Origin: Candidatus Neoflavobacterium equi | GTDB taxonomy: Bacteria; Bacteroidota; Bacteroidia; Flavobacteriales; Flavobacteriaceae | DNA length: 5,559 nt | NCBI GenBank assembly: GCA_018065745.1 | Contig: JAGHSS010000135.1 | Coordinates: forward strand, 1-5,559 | Reading direction: 5' to 3' | Part shown: positions 1-5,538 of the stretch, piece by piece | Layout of the letters: each line of letters opens with the position of its first letter | How positions within the stretch are numbered: the stretch's first letter is position 1 | Program-made: the position numbers and the translations under genes | The notes under the pieces: model-generated | The model's input: only the letters and a program-made list of their open reading frames with translations | Databases searched by the model: none | Told to the model about the DNA's origin: nothing

Positions 1-114
1 CCTCACAAGCTAACTCATTATATACTATCTTAAAAAGGTTTCAAATCTTCACTTTACTTTACTTTTAAAGCATGAAATTCAACATAATACACATATAGTC
101 AAATCCGCATTTTT

Positions 115-140
115 TTGTTTGATTCAAAAAAGTATCTTTG
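115..140 (+). promoter_or_regulatory. Putative Bacteroidota-type promoter for the uup-methyltransferase pair
   Basis: The octamer TATCTTTG at 133-140 matches the Bacteroidota primary-sigma -7 consensus TAnnTTTG exactly. A TTG at 115-117, at the end of a T-run, could be the -33 element, but the spacer is only 15 bases, shorter than the usual 17-20 or so, so the upstream half is weak. Transcription would start around 145-148, leaving a leader of about 70 bases before the ATG at 218. Positions 1-114 hold no recognisable gene: they are AT-rich, with three tandem ACTTT units at 51-65 and no TAnnTTTG match on the minus strand that would suggest a divergent gene. Confidence 0.5.
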
Positions 141-160
141 TAACGTGTTGTAAAACCACA

Positions 161-180
161 CAGAGGAGTTTTAAACTCTG
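161..180 (+). other. Small inverted repeat in the uup leader
   Basis: CAGAG at 161-165 is the complement of CTCTG at 176-180. Alternatively, GAGTT at 166-170 can pair with AACTC at 174-178 around a 3-base loop. A second tiny dyad, CCTG/CAGG, lies at 197-207. Both fall in the predicted untranslated leader. They could be simple mRNA structure; there is no T-run after either stem and no leader peptide ORF between the predicted start site and 218, so classic attenuation is not supported. Confidence 0.3.
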
Positions 181-217
181 CAAATCTCATAAAAGACCTG
201 ATTCAGGCAGTTGAAAA

Positions 218-2077
218 ATGAATTACTTATCAGTAGAAAATATATCCAAATCATTTGGTGACCGTACCCTTTTTGAAGGCTTGTCCTTTGGAATTAACAA
301 AGATCAAAAAATTGCTTTTGTCGCGAAAAACGGAAGTGGAAAAACCTCCATTTTAAGAATGTTGACTGGTGAAGATCAGCCTGATTCTGGTCAGATCATC
401 ACCCGCAAAGACATCAAAGTTGCCTTTTTATCTCAAGAGCCAAATTTACAAGGTGAGTTGACCATTGAAGAAAGTATTTTTGCTTCTGACAATCCCATTT
501 TAAAGGTGATTGAGCGCTATGAAAAGGCGGTTGAAAATCCAGAAAATGAAGAGGCTTTCCAAAAGGCTTTTGACCAAATGGACTTGTACAACGCCTGGGA
601 TTTTGAAACCCAATACAAACAAATTCTATCCAAATTGAAGATGGATGACTTGAAATTAAAAGTCAAAAATCTTTCTGGAGGTCAGAAAAAACGTTTGGCA
701 TTGGCCATTATTTTGATTAGCCGTCCGGATTTATTGATCCTGGATGAGCCTACCAACCACTTGGACTTGGAGATGATTGAATGGCTTGAAAATTACTTTG
801 CCAAAGAAAACATCACCTTGTTTATGGTTACCCACGACCGTTATTTCTTGGAGCGTGTCTGCAACGAAATTGTGGAATTGGACAACGGTAAAATCTACCA
901 ATACAAAGGAAACTATTCTTACTATTTAAATAAAAAAGAAGAGCGCATACAATCTGAACAAGCTTCTATTGACAAGGCAAAAAACCTTTTTGTCAAAGAA
1001 CTTGATTGGATGAGAAGACAGCCAAAAGCGAGAACCACTAAGTCAAAATCAAGAATTGACGACTTTTATGTAATCAAAGAAAAAGCACAATCCCGACGCA
1101 AAGAACACGTGGTTGAATTGGAAATCAACATGGAGCGTATGGGAAGTAAAGTGATTGAATTACACCATTTGGCAAAGAAATTTGATCAAAAAGCCATTTT
1201 AAATGACTTTAGTTACAATTTCAACAAAGGGGAACGCATTGGAATCATCGGTAAAAACGGAACGGGTAAATCAACCTTCCTAAACATATTGACACAGACA
1301 ATTGCCCCAGATTCTGGACGCGTTGTGGTGGGAGAAACCATTAAAATCGGGTATTATACACAGAGTGGTATCAACCCAAAACCAGGACAGAAAGTGATTG
1401 ACATCATCAAGGAATACGGTGAATTTATCCCGTTGACCAAAGGAAGAATGATCTCTGCTGGAAACCTGTTGGAGCGCTTTTTGTTTGACTCCAAAAAACA
1501 ACACGACTATGTAGAAAAATTGAGTGGAGGGGAATTAAAACGTCTGTATTTGTGTACCGTCTTAATCCAAAATCCAAACTTTTTGATACTGGATGAGCCT
1601 ACAAACGACCTTGATATTGTGACGCTTAACGTCTTGGAAAATTTCCTTTTGGACTACCCTGGATGTTTGCTTGTCGTGTCTCACGACCGTTATTTCATGG
1701 ATAAAATTGTAGATCATATGTTTGTATTCAGAGGTGCTGGAGAGGTAGAAGACTTCCCTGGTAACTATTCTGACTACAGAAGTTATGAAGATTCAATTGC
1801 GCCAGAAAAGAATGAAGCACCAAAAGAAAAGAACAATTGGAAAGAGAAGCAAAAAAAGGCAGGATTGAGCTTTAACGAACAAAAAGAGTTTTCAAAATTA
1901 GAACGTGAAATCAAAGATTTAGAAGCTAAGAAAGCCGGTATTGAAACCCAGTTTTCTAATGGAAGCATTAAAGAAAACGACATTCAAGCCCAGTCTGAAG
2001 CGTTACAGAAAATCATCACACAACTAGAAATTAACGAAGAACGCTGGTTTGAATTGTCAGCTAAAATAGAAGATTAA
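218..2077 (+). CDS. uup: Uup-type ABC-F ATPase (ribosome-associated translation factor)
   Basis: This 619-residue soluble protein has two ABC ATPase domains in tandem and no membrane segments, the hallmark of the ABC-F family, whose members bind the ribosomal E site and help stalled or difficult translation. Domain 1 shows Walker A AKNGSGKT (36-43), Q-loop Q73, signature LSGGQ (152-156), Walker B ending in D176-E177, and H206. Domain 2 shows Walker A GKNGTGKS (345-352), Q382, signature LSGGE (435-439), D459-E460 and H489. Both catalytic glutamates are present, so both sites should hydrolyse ATP. The linker (about 225-312), with its WMRRQPKARTTKSKSR stretch, resembles the Uup linker (WIRQGIKARRT in E. 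coli as I recall it), and the lysine/glutamate-rich tail from about 530, with coiled coil at about 555-619, matches the Uup C-terminal domain. Length is close to E. coli Uup (about 635). The ATG at 218 gives a complete first strand of the ABC fold; there is no clear Shine-Dalgarno. The stop is 3 bases before the next ATG. The symbol is by homology class; the role in this organism is inferred. Confidence 0.93.
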   Translation: MNYLSVENISKSFGDRTLFEGLSFGINKDQKIAFVAKNGSGKTSILRMLTGEDQPDSGQIITRKDIKVAFLSQEPNLQGELTIEESIFASDNPILKVIERYEKAVENPENEEAFQKAFDQMDLYNAWDFETQYKQILSKLKMDDLKLKVKNLSGGQKKRLALAIILISRPDLLILDEPTNHLDLEMIEWLENYFAKENITLFMVTHDRYFLERVCNEIVELDNGKIYQYKGNYSYYLNKKEERIQSEQASIDKAKNLFVKELDWMRRQPKARTTKSKSRIDDFYVIKEKAQSRRKEHVVELEINMERMGSKVIELHHLAKKFDQKAILNDFSYNFNKGERIGIIGKNGTGKSTFLNILTQTIAPDSGRVVVGETIKIGYYTQSGINPKPGQKVIDIIKEYGEFIPLTKGRMISAGNLLERFLFDSKKQHDYVEKLSGGELKRLYLCTVLIQNPNFLILDEPTNDLDIVTLNVLENFLLDYPGCLLVVSHDRYFMDKIVDHMFVFRGAGEVEDFPGNYSDYRSYEDSIAPEKNEAPKEKNNWKEKQKKAGLSFNEQKEFSKLEREIKDLEAKKAGIETQFSNGSIKENDIQAQSEALQKIITQLEINEERWFELSAKIED

Positions 2078-2080
2078 CAC

Positions 2081-2854
2081 ATGATTGACCTAGTTTTCTC
2101 TTATATAAAATATTTGTATAAATCAAAGAATGAACACGGAGTGCACTCGCCATTCCTGTTCAACTTTGTTACAAAATGTTTGTATGACAGAGGACCAAAA
2201 CCGGACTACAAACTTTTGAAAAGTTACAGAGAGCGCTTGCTCAACAATGAGCAAACCATTGTAGTTACTGATTTTGGCGCAGGATCAAGAGTGTTTAATT
2301 CCAATGTGAGGGCCATCAATAAAATTGCGCAAACGGCGGGAATTACCCACAAGAGAGCCCAATTATTGTATCGGGTTATCCACTATTTCAAACCTCAAAA
2401 TATATTGGAAATTGGCACCTCTTTGGGCCTTGCAACCGTTGCTTTATCCAAAGGTAATACCAATGCAAATATCACAACTGTGGAAGGATGTCCAGCCACA
2501 GCTGCCGTTGCATTTGAACAATTTCAACATTTTAACCTCACCAATATCAACACACAGGTGCGCGAATTTGAAGCTTATTTTGACCAATTGGAAGACAGCA
2601 AATTTGACTTGATATACTTTGATGGAAACCATCAAAAAGACGCCACACTGCGTTATTTCAACAGTTTACTGAAGACTGTAACCAATGACAGCATCTGGAT
2701 TTTTGATGACATCCACTGGTCTGCCTCCATGGAATCTGCCTGGGAGGAGATCAAAAAACACCCACAGGTGACCGTCACTATGGACACCTACCAATGGGGA
2801 TTTGTCTTTTTCAGAAAAGAGCAAAACAAAGAACACTTCACTATTAGAGTATAA
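2081..2854 (+). CDS. Class I SAM-dependent methyltransferase, substrate unknown
   Basis: This 257-residue cytoplasmic protein has a Rossmann-type methyltransferase core in its C-terminal 150 residues. Motif I is ILEIGTSLGLAT (108-119), the S-adenosylmethionine-binding loop. E135 in TVEG sits at the end of strand 2, where an acidic residue holds the SAM ribose. DLIYFDGNH (176-184) and WIFDDIHW (206-213) are strands 4 and 5; the pattern D181 plus D209/D210 resembles the metal-binding aspartates of catechol/caffeoyl-CoA type O-methyltransferases (Methyltransf_24-like), so an O-methyl acceptor is possible but unproven. The N-terminal 100 residues carry an EHGVHSPF motif (18-25) and a second glycine-rich stretch, TDFGAGS (63-69), outside the SAM fold. 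I recall this arrangement in flavobacterial proteins annotated only as methyltransferases. The gene starts 3 bases after uup and is probably translated from the same mRNA. No substrate can be named. Confidence 0.85.
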   Translation: MIDLVFSYIKYLYKSKNEHGVHSPFLFNFVTKCLYDRGPKPDYKLLKSYRERLLNNEQTIVVTDFGAGSRVFNSNVRAINKIAQTAGITHKRAQLLYRVIHYFKPQNILEIGTSLGLATVALSKGNTNANITTVEGCPATAAVAFEQFQHFNLTNINTQVREFEAYFDQLEDSKFDLIYFDGNHQKDATLRYFNSLLKTVTNDSIWIFDDIHWSASMESAWEEIKKHPQVTVTMDTYQWGFVFFRKEQNKEHFTIRV

Positions 2855-2870
2855 AAATTTTTGGGCGTCC

Positions 2871-2911
2871 CCCATTGTATCCCCACCGCTGCGCTTTGGG
2901 GATACAATGGG
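2871..2911 (+). other. Perfect 15-bp hairpin downstream of the methyltransferase gene
   Basis: CCCATTGTATCCCCA at 2871-2885 pairs without mismatch with its complement at 2897-2911, leaving an 11-base loop (2886-2896). It begins 16 bases after the methyltransferase stop codon. No T-run follows the right arm (the next bases are TCAGGCTG), so it is not a standard intrinsic terminator. On mRNA it would be a very stable 3' structure that could block exonucleases or contribute to transcript ending. The right arm could also pair with ACCCATT at 3005-3011, since AATGGGT (2906-2912) is its exact complement. Confidence 0.75.
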
Positions 2912-2927
2912 TCAGGCTGTCCACTGT

Positions 2928-2988
2928 ATCTTTTGCCAAGCGGCCTCGTGCCTCAGCCCCTTGACAAAAGGATGCCGTTTCCATCCTT
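2928..2988 (+). other. Two mutually exclusive hairpins inside the GC-rich element
   Basis: Hairpin A: ATCTTTTGCCAAG (2928-2940) pairs with 2960-2973 as 12 base pairs with one mismatch (C2936/A2964) and one bulged G2970, around a 19-base loop that can itself form GGC/GCC (2942-2944 with 2950-2952). Hairpin B: AAGGATG (2968-2974) pairs perfectly with CATCCTT (2982-2988) around a 7-base loop. Both use bases 2968-2973, so only one can form at a time. Pairings were worked out by eye; no folding energies were computed. Confidence 0.55.
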
Positions 2989-3067
2989 GCCGCATTCGCT
3001 CAGTACCCATTTATAAGTTCATCCCTCCTATTTTAATCTAGAGGGCGTACAAATAACACCCTATTAT

Positions 3068-3075
3068 TACATTTG
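3068..3075 (+). promoter_or_regulatory. Possible -7 element for the carbonic anhydrase gene
   Basis: TACATTTG matches the Bacteroidota -7 consensus TAnnTTTG exactly and sits about 46 bases before the carbonic anhydrase ATG, in the AT-rich tail of the intergenic gap (3049-3121). No TTG lies at the expected distance upstream, where the bases are GGGCGTACAAATAAC, so the -33 half is missing. The gene nevertheless needs its own start signal after the folded element, and this is the best match I see. Confidence 0.35.
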
Positions 3076-3121
3076 TATTGGTTTTTGAATTAATTTTATA
3101 CTATCTAAAAAATGAATCGAC

Positions 3122-3748
3122 ATGAATTTTGATAAAATTTTTGAAAACAACAAAGGGTGGATCGCTCAAAAATTAGAGAACAATCCCGCATATTTTGATG
3201 ACTTATCAGCAGGACAAGCTCCAGAAGTACTTTATATTGGATGTTCAGATTCCCGCGTTACTGCAGAAGAAATGATGGGAGCAAAACCAGGAGAAGTATT
3301 TGTGCACAGAAATATTGCCAATATGATTCCCAACTCTGATTTAAATGTGCAGTCTGTAATCAACTATGCTGTACAGCACTTAAAAGTAAATCACATTGTG
3401 GTTTGTGGTCATTATGAATGTGGAGGAATTAGAAGTGCCATGGCACAGTCTGACCTGGGAATCTTAAATCCTTGGTTGCGCAACATTAGAGACGTTTACC
3501 GCTTGCACAAAGACGAGTTAAACGGTATTGAAGATGCCAATGAGCGCTACAAAAAATTCACGGAAATCAATGTGTATGAGCAGTGTATCAACGCCATGAA
3601 AACTGCAGAAGTACAAAAAGCCTATGCTGAACGTGGATTAAAAGTGCACGGTTGGATCTTTGACATCCACAATGGAAACATTGTAGATTTAAAAATCGAC
3701 ATTGATGAGCGCATGAAAGATATTCAAAGTATTTATAAATTAGTGTAA
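3122..3748 (+). CDS. can: Beta-class carbonic anhydrase (Can-like)
   Basis: This 208-residue zinc enzyme interconverts CO2 and bicarbonate in the cytoplasm, serving carboxylases and pH balance. Zinc ligands are C41, D43, H97 and C100, in the motifs GCSDSR (40-45) and GHYECGG (96-102); D43 and R45 form the conserved catalytic dyad, and HRNIAN (62-67) lines the active site. The sequence aligns nearly end to end with E. coli Can (220 residues, recalled), including the C-terminal VHGW segment (175-178), and has no signal peptide. The bicarbonate allosteric triad of the E. coli and H. influenzae enzymes (W39, R64, Y181) reads Y38, R63, F180 here, so that regulation may be altered. The chosen ATG at 3122 gives the family's usual N-terminus; another ATG at 3112 is out of frame and reaches a stop after six codons. 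The ABC ATPase starts 40 bases downstream with no visible terminator between, so co-transcription is possible, though functions are unrelated. Confidence 0.95.
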   Translation: MNFDKIFENNKGWIAQKLENNPAYFDDLSAGQAPEVLYIGCSDSRVTAEEMMGAKPGEVFVHRNIANMIPNSDLNVQSVINYAVQHLKVNHIVVCGHYECGGIRSAMAQSDLGILNPWLRNIRDVYRLHKDELNGIEDANERYKKFTEINVYEQCINAMKTAEVQKAYAERGLKVHGWIFDIHNGNIVDLKIDIDERMKDIQSIYKLV

Positions 3749-3788
3749 CAAAACATCAATGCTGCCGTCTTATAGCTAAAAATTATCC

Positions 3789-4490
3789 ATGGCTGAACCA
3801 ATCATCAACATACAAGACATCAAGAGAAATTTCACCCTTGGCAGTGAAGTTGTCCACGTTTTAAAAGGAGTCAACCTCACGATCAACAAGGGAGAATATG
3901 TCGCTTTAATGGGTCCGTCTGGATCTGGAAAATCAACTTTGATGAATCTTTTGGGATGTTTGGACACTCCTACTTCTGGACATTACATCCTCAACAACAA
4001 GGACGTGTCCACCATGAAGGATGATGAGCTTGCAGACATCAGAAATAAAGAAATTGGTTTTGTGTTCCAAACCTTTAACCTCTTGCCAAGAACAACGGCA
4101 TTGGACAATGTGGCCTTGCCCATGATCTATGCTGGAAAAAACAGTTCAGAACGCAAAATCAGAGCGACAGAGGTGTTGACTCAGGTGGGATTGTCAGACC
4201 GTATGGATCACGAGCCCAACCAATTGTCTGGAGGGCAGCGCCAACGTGTGGCTGTTGCCAGAGCATTGGTCAACCACCCGTCTATTATTTTAGCTGATGA
4301 GCCCACAGGAAACTTGGACACCAAGACATCCATAGAAATCATGGGACTTTTCAATGAAATTCACGCCAAGGGAAACACCGTTATCTTGGTGACCCATGAG
4401 GAAGACATTGCTGCTTATGCCCACCGCATTATCAGACTTCGCGATGGGGTTATTGAAAGTGACACACAAAACACCGCCAAACAATATTAA
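3789..4490 (+). CDS. ABC transporter ATP-binding protein, MacB/LolD/FtsE class
   Basis: This is a 233-residue single nucleotide-binding domain of the family that drives MacB-, LolCDE- and FtsEX-type membrane proteins (type VII ABC systems), which move lipoproteins or peptides or transmit force rather than importing solutes. Visible motifs are Walker A GPSGSGKS (42-49), the family-typical LMNLLGCLD (51-59), Q-loop Q94 in [11 protein letters not shown], signature LSGGQ (146-150), Walker B IILAD with catalytic E171, D-loop NLD (175-177) and H203 in VTHE. All catalytic residues are intact. The length (about 230) is normal and the ATG at 3789 gives the usual N-terminus. No permease lies on either side: a carbonic anhydrase precedes it and a strong terminator begins 4 bases after the stop. 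The partner must therefore be encoded elsewhere, possibly a FtsX/MacB-like permease gene, so the substrate cannot be read from context. LolD or MacB identity is not separable from the sequence alone. Confidence 0.92.
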   Translation: MAEPIINIQDIKRNFTLGSEVVHVLKGVNLTINKGEYVALMGPSGSGKSTLMNLLGCLDTPTSGHYILNNKDVSTMKDDELADIRNKEIGFVFQTFNLLPRTTALDNVALPMIYAGKNSSERKIRATEVLTQVGLSDRMDHEPNQLSGGQRQRVAVARALVNHPSIILADEPTGNLDTKTSIEIMGLFNEIHAKGNTVILVTHEEDIAAYAHRIIRLRDGVIESDTQNTAKQY

Positions 4491-4494
4491 AATC

Positions 4495-4531
4495 AACCTC
4501 AACACAGCACCGCTGCCGTTGAGGTTTTTTT
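4495..4531 (+). terminator. Strong intrinsic terminator after the ABC ATPase gene
   Basis: AACCTCAAC at 4495-4503 pairs perfectly with GTTGAGGTT at 4518-4526. The stem continues inward, past a small internal loop (A4504 opposite C4516-C4517), with CAGC/GCTG (4505-4508 with 4512-4515) capped by a 3-base loop. Seven consecutive T residues (4525-4531) follow, the first two being part of the stem. It begins 4 bases after the stop codon, so it closes the preceding transcript and separates it from the adenosyltransferase gene. Confidence 0.88.
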
Positions 4532-4574
4532 GTGTTTTCCTGCTACAGAATTTCTGAGTTTTGAATAATATAAG

Positions 4575-4582
4575 TATCTTGG
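4575..4582 (+). promoter_or_regulatory. Possible imperfect -7 element for the adenosyltransferase gene
   Basis: TATCTTGG differs from TAnnTTTG at one position and lies 33 bases before the ATG at 4616, a sensible distance. A TTG at 4561-4563 is too close (11 bases) to act as -33, and none occurs at the normal spacing. Because the terminator at 4495-4531 isolates this gene, a promoter must lie between 4532 and 4615; this is the closest match to the consensus. Confidence 0.3.
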
Positions 4583-4615
4583 CACTTGAATACAAAATAC
4601 CAACCCACAATACCA

Positions 4616-5185
4616 ATGAAAGTATATACTAAAACAGGAGATAAAGGAACTACCGCACTTTTTGGTGGAACCAGAGTACCCAAACACCATATCAGAATTG
4701 AGAGCTATGGAACGGTGGATGAATTGAATTCATACATCGGTCTGATTCGCGATCAAGACATCAATCCACATTATCAAGATGTATTGATAGAAATCCAAGA
4801 CCGCTTGTTCACTGTTGGGGCTATTTTGGCGACTCCAGTTGAAAAAGAGATTTTAAAAAACGGACAAAGCAGGTTAAACATCAACAGAATTTCTGATTTA
4901 GACGTCAATTATTTGGAAAACGAAATTGACACCATGGATCAAGCCTTGCCTCCAATGACACATTTTGTACTTCCAGGCGGACACACCACCGTGTCATATT
5001 GTCATATTGCCAGATGCGTTTGCAGACGTGCAGAGCGACTTTCCACCCATTTAGCGACAGAAGAGGACATAGATCCTATGGTACTGACATACTTAAACAG
5101 ACTTTCAGACTATATTTTTGTATTGGCACGAAAGTTGTCTTTTGATTTAAACGCTGCTGAAGTAAAATGGATTCCTAGAAAATAA
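4616..5185 (+). CDS. pduO: PduO-type cob(I)alamin adenosyltransferase
   Basis: The enzyme transfers the adenosyl group of ATP to cob(I)alamin or cob(I)yrinic acid a,c-diamide, making coenzyme B12 for enzymes such as methylmalonyl-CoA mutase or B12-dependent ribonucleotide reductase. The 189-residue cytoplasmic protein is full length for this trimeric helical-bundle family. The N-terminal ATP motif is TKTGDKGTT (5-13) with LFGG (15-18); YGTVDELNS (31-39) contains D35; FVLPGG (117-122) holds the phenylalanine at the cobalamin pocket; ARCVCRRAER (132-141) gives R133 and R137; and YLNRLSD (159-165) gives N161. These correspond to the catalytic D35, F112, R128, R132 and N156 of Lactobacillus reuteri PduO. 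I chose the ATG at 4616 because the family begins MKxYTKTGDKG; an in-frame TTG at 4586 would add ten residues without family support. pduO is the family name, since no propanediol-utilisation operon is present. No B12 riboswitch is visible in the short upstream region. Confidence 0.93.
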   Translation: MKVYTKTGDKGTTALFGGTRVPKHHIRIESYGTVDELNSYIGLIRDQDINPHYQDVLIEIQDRLFTVGAILATPVEKEILKNGQSRLNINRISDLDVNYLENEIDTMDQALPPMTHFVLPGGHTTVSYCHIARCVCRRAERLSTHLATEEDIDPMVLTYLNRLSDYIFVLARKLSFDLNAAEVKWIPRK

Positions 5186-5240
5186 TTTAGACCATTTTTC
5201 CAGCAAACACAGGCCTTGCGGCCACATACGTTCTTTTATT

Positions 5241-5263
5241 AGAAAAATAAAGAGAATTTTTCT
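5241..5263. other. AT-rich inverted repeat overlapping a promoter
   Basis: AGAAAAAT at 5241-5248 is the exact complement of ATTTTTCT at 5256-5263, with a 7-base spacer AAAGAGA. The right arm touches the -33 TTG (5263-5265) of the downstream promoter, a location suitable for a repressor or activator site. The stem is made almost wholly of A-T pairs and could equally be chance in AT-rich intergenic DNA. Confidence 0.3.
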
Positions 5264-5292
5264 TGATTTTTTCAGTATAAAATTTATTTTTG
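5263..5292 (+). promoter_or_regulatory. Bacteroidota primary-sigma promoter for the DUF2795 gene
   Basis: TTG at 5263-5265, a 19-base spacer and TATTTTTG at 5285-5292 fit the Bacteroidota TTG / TAnnTTTG consensus at both halves and in spacing. Transcription should begin around 5297-5299, giving a leader of roughly 20 bases before the ATG at 5317. This is the best promoter in the window. Confidence 0.75.
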
Positions 5293-5316
5293 CATAAAAC
5301 TAAAATCGATTAAGAA

Positions 5317-5538
5317 ATGTATTGGACATTAGAACTAGCATCTTACTTAAGTGATGCTCCGTGGCCAGCCACAAAAGACGAACTTATCGACTATGCTATC
5401 AGAACAGGGGCTCCATTAGAAGTAGTGGAAAACTTACAGTCTATAGAAGACGAAGGAGAGATCTATGAGTCTATGGAAGAGATTTGGCCCGACTATCCAA
5501 CTGACGAAGATTACCTTTGGAACGAGGATGAGTATTAA
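5317..5538 (+). CDS. Small acidic DUF2795 family protein
   Basis: This 73-residue protein of unknown function has no signal peptide and no membrane segment. The core, about residues 15-61, includes PATKDELIDYA (17-27), GAPLEVVENL (31-40) and EEIWPDYP (54-61), which I recognise as the DUF2795 pattern seen across Bacteroidota as a stand-alone protein of this size. It is strikingly acidic: 13 Glu and 8 Asp against one Lys and one Arg by my count, with an acidic-aromatic tail (DEDYLWNEDEY). Such a surface suggests binding to a basic partner or nucleic-acid-binding protein, but that is inference. It has its own strong promoter and ends 21 bases before the window edge. From memory, flavobacterial homologues often lie immediately upstream of secA, so secA may be the next gene; nothing in the window proves it. 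The start is well supported because no other in-frame start lies near. Confidence 0.82.
   Translation: MYWTLELASYLSDAPWPATKDELIDYAIRTGAPLEVVENLQSIEDEGEIYESMEEIWPDYPTDEDYLWNEDEY

Larger units (their letters stand above)
2861..3003. repeat. GC-rich palindromic intergenic element, probable interspersed repeat or structured RNA
   Basis: By hand count, 81 of 140 bases at 2861-3000 are G or C (about 58%), against about 28% in the following 120 bases. The block begins with TTGGGCGTCC just after the methyltransferase stop and includes GTCAGGCTGTCC (2911-2922), ATCTTTTG (2928-2935), CAAAAGGATGCCG (2965-2977) and CCATCC (2981-2986). From memory, blocks of this layout recur between genes in many Flavobacteriaceae genomes, but I cannot confirm copy number here. 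It contains one perfect long hairpin and two alternative ones, listed separately. An open reading frame can be drawn through its + strand but has no protein-like character. The hexamer GGGCGT at 2863-2868 returns at 3043-3048 and might mark the element's outer limits, although six bases can recur by chance. The function could be transcript 3'-end structure, a mobile-repeat remnant or a small RNA. Confidence 0.6.

Noticed and set aside
162..168. AGAGGAG resembling a Shine-Dalgarno site
   Set aside because: It is about 50 bases from the uup ATG and no start codon lies 5-10 bases downstream; Bacteroidota seldom rely on such sites.
323..346. Alanine in place of the first glycine of Walker A in Uup domain 1
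   Set aside because: The P-loop pattern allows A or G at this position, the other key residues (G41, K42, T43) are intact, and I recall the same form in related flavobacterial proteins, so it does not suggest a dead site.
1280..1983. Minus-strand open frames inside the uup gene
   Set aside because: They lie entirely within the ABC-F coding sequence and have no recognisable motifs or start signals.
2802..3041. 79-codon + strand open frame across the methyltransferase end and the GC-rich block
   Set aside because: It overlaps the methyltransferase in another frame and then follows the hairpin element; the translation is proline- and cysteine-rich with no domain pattern, and the frame is open only because the block is GC-rich.
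3097..3106. TATACTATCT before the carbonic anhydrase, identical to the 10-mer at 21-30
   Set aside because: Both lie in AT-rich non-coding DNA where such matches are expected, and neither fits the TAnnTTTG consensus.
3112..3132. Six-codon open frame from the ATG at 3112 overlapping the carbonic anhydrase start
   Set aside because: It is too short, out of frame with the gene, has no ribosome-binding feature, and is expected by chance.
4586..4615. Ten-codon N-terminal extension of the adenosyltransferase from a TTG codon
   Set aside because: The family begins at MKxYTKTGDKG, which is met exactly by the ATG at 4616; the extension overlaps the likely promoter and leader.
4290..4690. Minus-strand open frames of 108 and 63 codons over the ABC ATPase end and the terminator
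   Set aside because: They are antisense shadows of two well-supported genes and run through a clear + strand terminator; the translations show no family features.
5212..5223. GGCC TTGC GGCC hairpin after the adenosyltransferase gene as a terminator
   Set aside because: The stem is only four base pairs and is followed by ACATACG rather than a T-run; it may be chance.
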